This document shows, piece after piece, positions 61,401-64,000 of a stretch of DNA of 64,000 bases. Made by a program: the position numbers and the translations under genes. The stretch is taken from contig NC_092323.1 of assembly GCF_036785885.1 (NCBI RefSeq), positions 4,504,501 to 4,568,500 on the forward strand. Direction: 5' to 3'. A model generated the notes under the pieces. The model was not told the DNA's origin and ran no database searches. It was given only the letters and a program-made list of their open reading frames with translations. The DNA comes from Coffea arabica (lineage: Eukaryota; Streptophyta; Magnoliopsida; Gentianales; Rubiaceae). How positions within the stretch are numbered: the first letter of the stretch is position 1; the number at the start of each line of letters is the position of its first letter.

Positions 61401-63056
61401 AATCTGCTCTATTCGCTTGCAGGCCGCCACTTGGAGTTGTACGAGGTAGAAAATAATGACGGAGAAAACAAGCAGCAGGTTGTGAGCTTGATTAAATATG
61501 TACAGTCAAAACGTGGTAGTATGATGTGGGAGAATGAGGACCCCACAGTTGTAAGGACTGAGCTCCCTAGTGCAGCACTCTTGTCTGCCCTTGTGCAGAG
61601 CATGGTGGATGCTATCTTCTTTCAAGGAGATCTTCGGGAAACTTGGGGAGCAGAGGCTCTTAAATGGGCTATGGAGTGCACATCGAGACATCTTGCCTGT
61701 CGCTCACACCAGATTTATCGTGCACTACGTCCTCGTGTCACTAATGATGCATGTGTCTCTTTGCTTCGCTGCCTCCATAGATGCTTGGCAAATCCAGCAC
61801 CAGCAGTATTAGGATTCATTATGGAAATCCTGTTGACATTGCAGGTGATGGTTGAGAATATGGAGCCGGAAAAGGTAATTCTCTACCCCCAGCTTTTCTG
61901 GGGTTGTGTAGCTATGATGCACACAGATTTTGTCCATGTTTATTGCCAAGTGCTTGAGCTCTTCTCAAGAGTCATTGATCGTTTATCCTTCCGCGATAGA
62001 ACGACTGAAAATGTGCTTCTGTCTAGCATGCCTCGAGATGAGCTGGATACAAGCGCATCATATGGTACTGACTTTCAGCGTTTGGAATCAAAGAGTGCCC
62101 AAGAACCCTTCTCTAATGGCAAGGTACCAGCATTTGAAGGAGTCCAGCCTCTTGTTCTTAAAGGGCTTATGTCAACTGTTAGTCATGGTGTTTCTATAGA
62201 GGTTTTGTCACGGATCACTGTGCACTCCTGTGATTCAATATTCGGGGATGCGGAAACACGGCTTTTGATGCACATCACTGGCTTACTTCCCTGGCTTTGC
62301 TTACAGCTCAGTCAGGATGCAGTTGTTGGGATTGCTTCTCCACTCCAACAGCAGTACCAAAAGGCTTGTTCTGTTGCGACCAATATTGCTATCTGGTGCA
62401 GAGCTAAATCATTGGATGAGCTAGCCACTGTTTTTATGTTTTACTCGCGTGGTGAGATCAAGAGCATAGACAACCTTCTTGGTTGTGTTTCACCCCTCCT
62501 GTGCAATGAGTGGTTCCCAAAACATTCAGCTTTAGCTTTTGGGCACCTTCTAAGACTCCTGGAAAAAGGGCCCGTTGAATACCAGCGTGTCATACTTCTT
62601 ATGCTGAAGGCCTTGCTTCAGCATACTCCAATGGATGCAGCTCAGAGTCCCCATATGTATGCAATTGTGTCTCAACTGGTCGAGAGTACTTTGTGCTGGG
62701 AGGCACTTAGTGTATTGGAAGCCCTCTTGCAAAGTTGTAGCTCTTTGCCAGGTTCTCATCCTCACGATCCAATATCATTTGAAAATGGACTTGGTGTGGC
62801 AGATGAAAAGATTCTGGCACCGCAGACCTCATTTAAGGCTCGAAGTGGGCCATTACAATTGGCAATGGGATTAGGGCTTGGGGCTGGTTCCACACCCCCC
62901 ATGCAAAATGCAACTGAATCTGGTTTGCCACCTAGGGAGCTGGCATTGCAGAACACCCGTTTAATGCTTGGTCGGGTGCTTGATGGTTGTGCACTTGGGA
63001 GGAGGAGAGATTATAGAAGGCTGGTCCCTTTTGTGACCAGCACCGGGAATCTGTAA
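49472..63056 (+). CDS. Furry/MOR2-PAG1-like cell morphogenesis scaffold (17 exons)
   Basis: The product is about 2152 aa, the full length for plant members. Exons: 49472-49567, 50285-50403, 51021-51066, 51477-51549, 51641-51698, 52221-52316, 52510-52627, 52698-52964, 53957-54058, 54208-54565, 54663-54776, 55105-55733, 55834-56030, 56722-56944, 57285-57404, 59015-59788 and 59988-63056; frames close throughout. It starts [20 protein letters not shown]. The whole chain is helical HEAT/ARM-type repeat, with the MOR2-PAG1 N-terminal, middle and C-terminal regions in order; a Ser/Gly-rich linker lies near genomic 60880-61180. Yeast Tao3 and animal Furry scaffold NDR/MOB kinase modules in polarised growth; a plant role is inferred. 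The last exon is 3069 bp. Likely counterpart is Arabidopsis At5g15680. Confidence 0.92.
49744..49785. repeat. (TTGTTA)n microsatellite in intron 1 of the furry-like gene
   Basis: TTGTTATTGTTATTGTTATTG repeats as a hexamer and then degrades to TATTATTG. It is a simple sequence repeat in intron 1. Confidence 0.8.
57519..57545. repeat. Poly-G tract in intron 15 of the furry-like gene
   Basis: A T-rich stretch is followed by a run of about 17 G and then GAGGAGGGAGGG. A second G run lies in intron 4 at about 51590-51598. Such runs are unstable and error-prone in reads. Confidence 0.8.
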
Positions 63057-63735
63057 GATCATAGCATGTATATTATCCCTTGCATCTCTGTTTTAGGAAG
63101 ATGGAATGCTGAAAATTGAGATAGCTGTTTCTGTACATAGATGGCCTCTGATATTAGTTGATTATTGTGGTAGTATTTTGTTCGAATATTTAGGATACAC
63201 CTAGCTGCCGTACTGCCACCGACCAATAGTTTGTAGTACTCTTATTTCACATGAAGTTAGGCGTGCTAATAATTATTGATTACCCAAAAAATTCAGTTCT
63301 TGTGAGATGTGGGGCGAGTATGATTAAATATCTCGCGAGTTAGGTTGATTGAATACTCATTGTCGTCTCGGACGGTTGTCTTTTGTATTTTTCAAATGTA
63401 GTCATCCGACTTTGAAAGGTTGAATTGTATCAAATCTTTGTTTTCTTCTTCGAATCAACTCCTGGAATCAAAAGAGAAATCTCATTGATGACTTGTGAAG
63501 CAGGCTTCAGAGATCATTAAAAATGTTTGTAACATGCCCTGGAAATAGCCTGTAGCCTACTTGCAGCAAATCCAAATTCTTTCTTTGTACGGGTGAACTC
63601 GAATTTTCTCTTCTCTTCATATAAACTGGATTTTCTGGTAGGAGGAAGCACAACAAACGGTTGTATTTAACTAGTATTTGATAATCACGACATTCCATGA
63701 AAAAGGGCCATAACCAGAATCATCACACAAGATTC
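63057..63735. other. 3' flank of the furry-like gene
   Basis: The 3' untranslated region of the furry-like gene should lie at the left. No gene or repeat was recognised in the remainder. Confidence 0.45.
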
Positions 63736-63890
63736 TTACAAGGAATAATATACTGGCAAACCAATAGATACAAGAAATATGAACAAGCTTGATCCTGTGT
63801 TTCTGCGACTTCTTCCACCAAACAGAAATCCAATTTGGACAGTTGAAAACAACAATGCCCATCGAAGCAAATTACAAAGCCAGGTTCCAC
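63736..63890 (-). other. Possible 3' exon of an unrecognised minus-strand gene
   Basis: After a possible acceptor (ATGTAG, exon start 63890) a 50-codon hydrophobic frame runs to TAA at 63736 and includes LLRWALLFSTVQIGFLFGG. The tract before the acceptor is not pyrimidine-rich. A competing minus-strand frame from 64000 ends at about 63917. The window edge cuts off whatever precedes them, so I cannot tell whether either is real. Confidence 0.2.
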
Positions 63891-64000
63891 CTACATTTGT
63901 ATACATATCAAACGAATTACCTCAACAATAAATTGAGCAGAGCGCTTCTATTAAAAGTTTTATGGGGCAGATATCCTGCAAGACCCGAACTCTTCCCCAT

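Noticed and set aside
1-64000. Retrovirus-like or LTR elements, CRISPR arrays, bacterial-type defence or biosynthetic clusters.
   Set aside because: No reverse transcriptase, integrase or capsid-like frames, no paired LTRs, no spaced repeat arrays and no co-directional enzyme cluster were seen.

Overview
This is a 64 kb stretch of nuclear chromosome from a flowering plant. The genes are split by many short GT-AG introns, the intergenic DNA is AT-rich and full of small non-autonomous transposons, and the products are plant-specific: a GDSL lipase, a GLV/RGF peptide, RpoT2, a plastid mini-RNase III and a MOR2/PAG1-type furry protein. A eudicot is the clear reading. Anything narrower, such as an asterid, is a guess. 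I joined exons by hand from splice signals, reading-frame continuity and remembered family sequences. No alignment was run.

Layout, left to right: (1) GDSL esterase/lipase, + strand, 58-2697, five exons. (2) GLV/RGF/CLEL peptide precursor, - strand, 3415-4127, convergent with the lipase. (3) A 6.8 kb region rich in transposable elements, 4.1-10.9 kb, with a 963-bp foldback element, an 875-bp element with a 10-bp target-site duplication, two small MITEs and one unrecognised exon-like ORF. (4) F-box protein, - strand, 10953-12269. (5) A second element-rich gap, 12.3-16.9 kb, with two SINEs that have clear target-site duplications and a foldback pair. (6) ABHD17-like serine hydrolase, +, 16944-19109. 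(7) Plastid mini-RNase III, +, 21042-23709. (8) RPOT2 organellar RNA polymerase, +, 25649-35357, 19 exons. (9) Kanadaptin-like FHA protein, -, 37521-43539, 11 exons. (10) BLOC-1 subunit 2, -, 44557-46457. (11) A repeat-rich gap holding a 609-bp MULE-type MITE with a 9-bp target-site duplication. (12) Furry/MOR2-PAG1-like scaffold, +, 49472-63056, 17 exons.

The genes do not form one pathway or operon. RPOT2 (organelle transcription) and mini-RNase III (plastid RNA processing) are related in theme only. The strongest signal of organisation is synteny: the GDSL lipase, GLV peptide, F-box, RPOT2 and furry-like genes match, from memory, the Arabidopsis neighbourhood At5g15720, At5g15725, At5g15710, At5g15700 and At5g15680. 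The other genes are interspersed here.

I found no CRISPR array, prokaryotic-type system, gene cluster or recognisable retrovirus-like coding region. The most interesting points are two in-frame AUGs at RPOT2 that fit dual organelle targeting, the extended spacing of the GLV peptide motif, the myristoylation-type N-terminus and repetitive tail of the ABHD17-like protein, and several small elements whose ends are defined to the base by their target-site duplications.
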